Below, piece by piece: positions 5,970 through 6,108 of a DNA stretch of 6,108 bases. The translations under genes were made by a program, and so were the position numbers. The notes under the pieces were generated by a model. It ran no database searches. It saw nothing but the letters and a program-made list of their open reading frames with translations, and was not told where the DNA came from. Each line of letters begins with the position of its first letter. The first letter of the stretch is position 1. Source of the DNA: JAJACP01 sp964350245 (lineage in GTDB: Bacteria > Chlamydiota > Chlamydiia > Chlamydiales > JAAKFR01); NCBI GenBank assembly GCA_964350245.1, contig CAYGJC010000032.1:1-6108 (forward strand), read 5' to 3'.

Positions 5970-5996
5970 AAACTGTGTATTATCAACACACGGTAT
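5970..5996. repeat. Operator-like palindrome O2, imperfect second copy of O1
   Basis: This 27-bp element is centred on 5983, 33 bp (about three helical turns) from the centre of O1, and is identical to O1 at 20 of 27 positions. Its minus-strand left arm is ATACCGTGTGTTG; its own dyad is weaker, with 9 of 13 pairs. All but one of its differences from O1 are transitions. The pair explains the duplicated peptide PCVDN / PCIDN seen when the frame upstream of the true start is translated. Confidence 0.65.
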
Positions 5997-6108
5997 TTTG
6001 GTTGAGAGGAAATGAGAGTTCATTTACCTTGCTGCTCGATTATTAAGAGGAAGTGTAAGCGTCTAATGAGGACATCTTTTTAAGAAGAGTCTTCTCGTGC
6101 TAAGAGCC

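Noticed and set aside
6012..6083. Short plus-strand ORF (23 codons) starting just beyond the ATPase operators
   Set aside because: The purine-rich AGAGGA is too close to its ATG, and the peptide has no features and lies in an unsupported edge region.
6083..6095. Palindrome AGAAGA-G-TCTTCT near the right edge
   Set aside because: Short, purine/pyrimidine biased, a single copy and not tied to any gene start or end; likely chance.

Overview
The window is a short bacterial accessory region with moderate GC, around the mid-40s percent by eye. It has consensus sigma70-type promoters, tightly packed genes and no RNA genes, IS elements or CRISPR. Nothing fixes the taxon. The protein set (MarR, wHTH-Fic, FAD monooxygenase, APH, AAA/DUF4143 ATPase) would fit an environmental or host-associated bacterium such as an amoeba symbiont, but that is only a guess.

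Layout. The plus strand carries four units from 1 to 3627. First is the 3' end of a VOC/glyoxalase-type gene broken by an in-frame stop. A MarR-type regulator (161-616) follows, overlapping it by one base. Next is a winged-helix Fic protein (start best placed at 708 or 729, ending 2054), whose 5' region is packed with repeats of ATGGCCGTATTC. Last is a class A FAD monooxygenase (2062-3627), 7 bp further on and probably co-transcribed with Fic. The minus strand carries a two-gene operon reading toward it: a COG1373-type AAA ATPase with a DUF4143 C-terminal half (start best placed at 5900, ending 4644), then an aminoglycoside-phosphotransferase-like kinase (4629-3616). The kinase overlaps the end of the monooxygenase gene by 12 bp tail to tail. 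A weak hairpin plus T-run inside the monooxygenase end may terminate the minus-strand operon. The outermost stretch, 5997-6108, holds no gene I can support.

Most interesting signal. Two unrelated genes, Fic and the ATPase, share one architecture. Each has a recognisable promoter overlaid by repeated or palindromic operator-like DNA. Each operator region is open in the gene's own frame, so the longest ORF translates the operators into a spurious repetitive N-terminus (MAV...MAV...MAV; PCVDN...PCIDN). Each protein also contains a winged-helix-like segment. In front of Fic, four direct copies of the repeat start exactly 40, 20 and 30 bp apart, with an 11-bp-arm palindrome at the first copy. In front of the ATPase, two 27-bp dyads lie 33 bp apart centre to centre, and one covers the -35 of a perfect TTGACA-17-TATAAT promoter. 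The simplest reading is two self-regulating single-gene cassettes. Autoregulation is an inference and is not shown by the sequence.

How the genes may work together. MarR and the VOC remnant look like an old regulator/target pair. The monooxygenase and the APH-like kinase are the kind of enzymes that modify small aromatic or antibiotic-like molecules, but nothing shows that they share a substrate. The Fic protein has lost the catalytic His of its motif, so it may act mainly as a regulator rather than as an AMP transferase.
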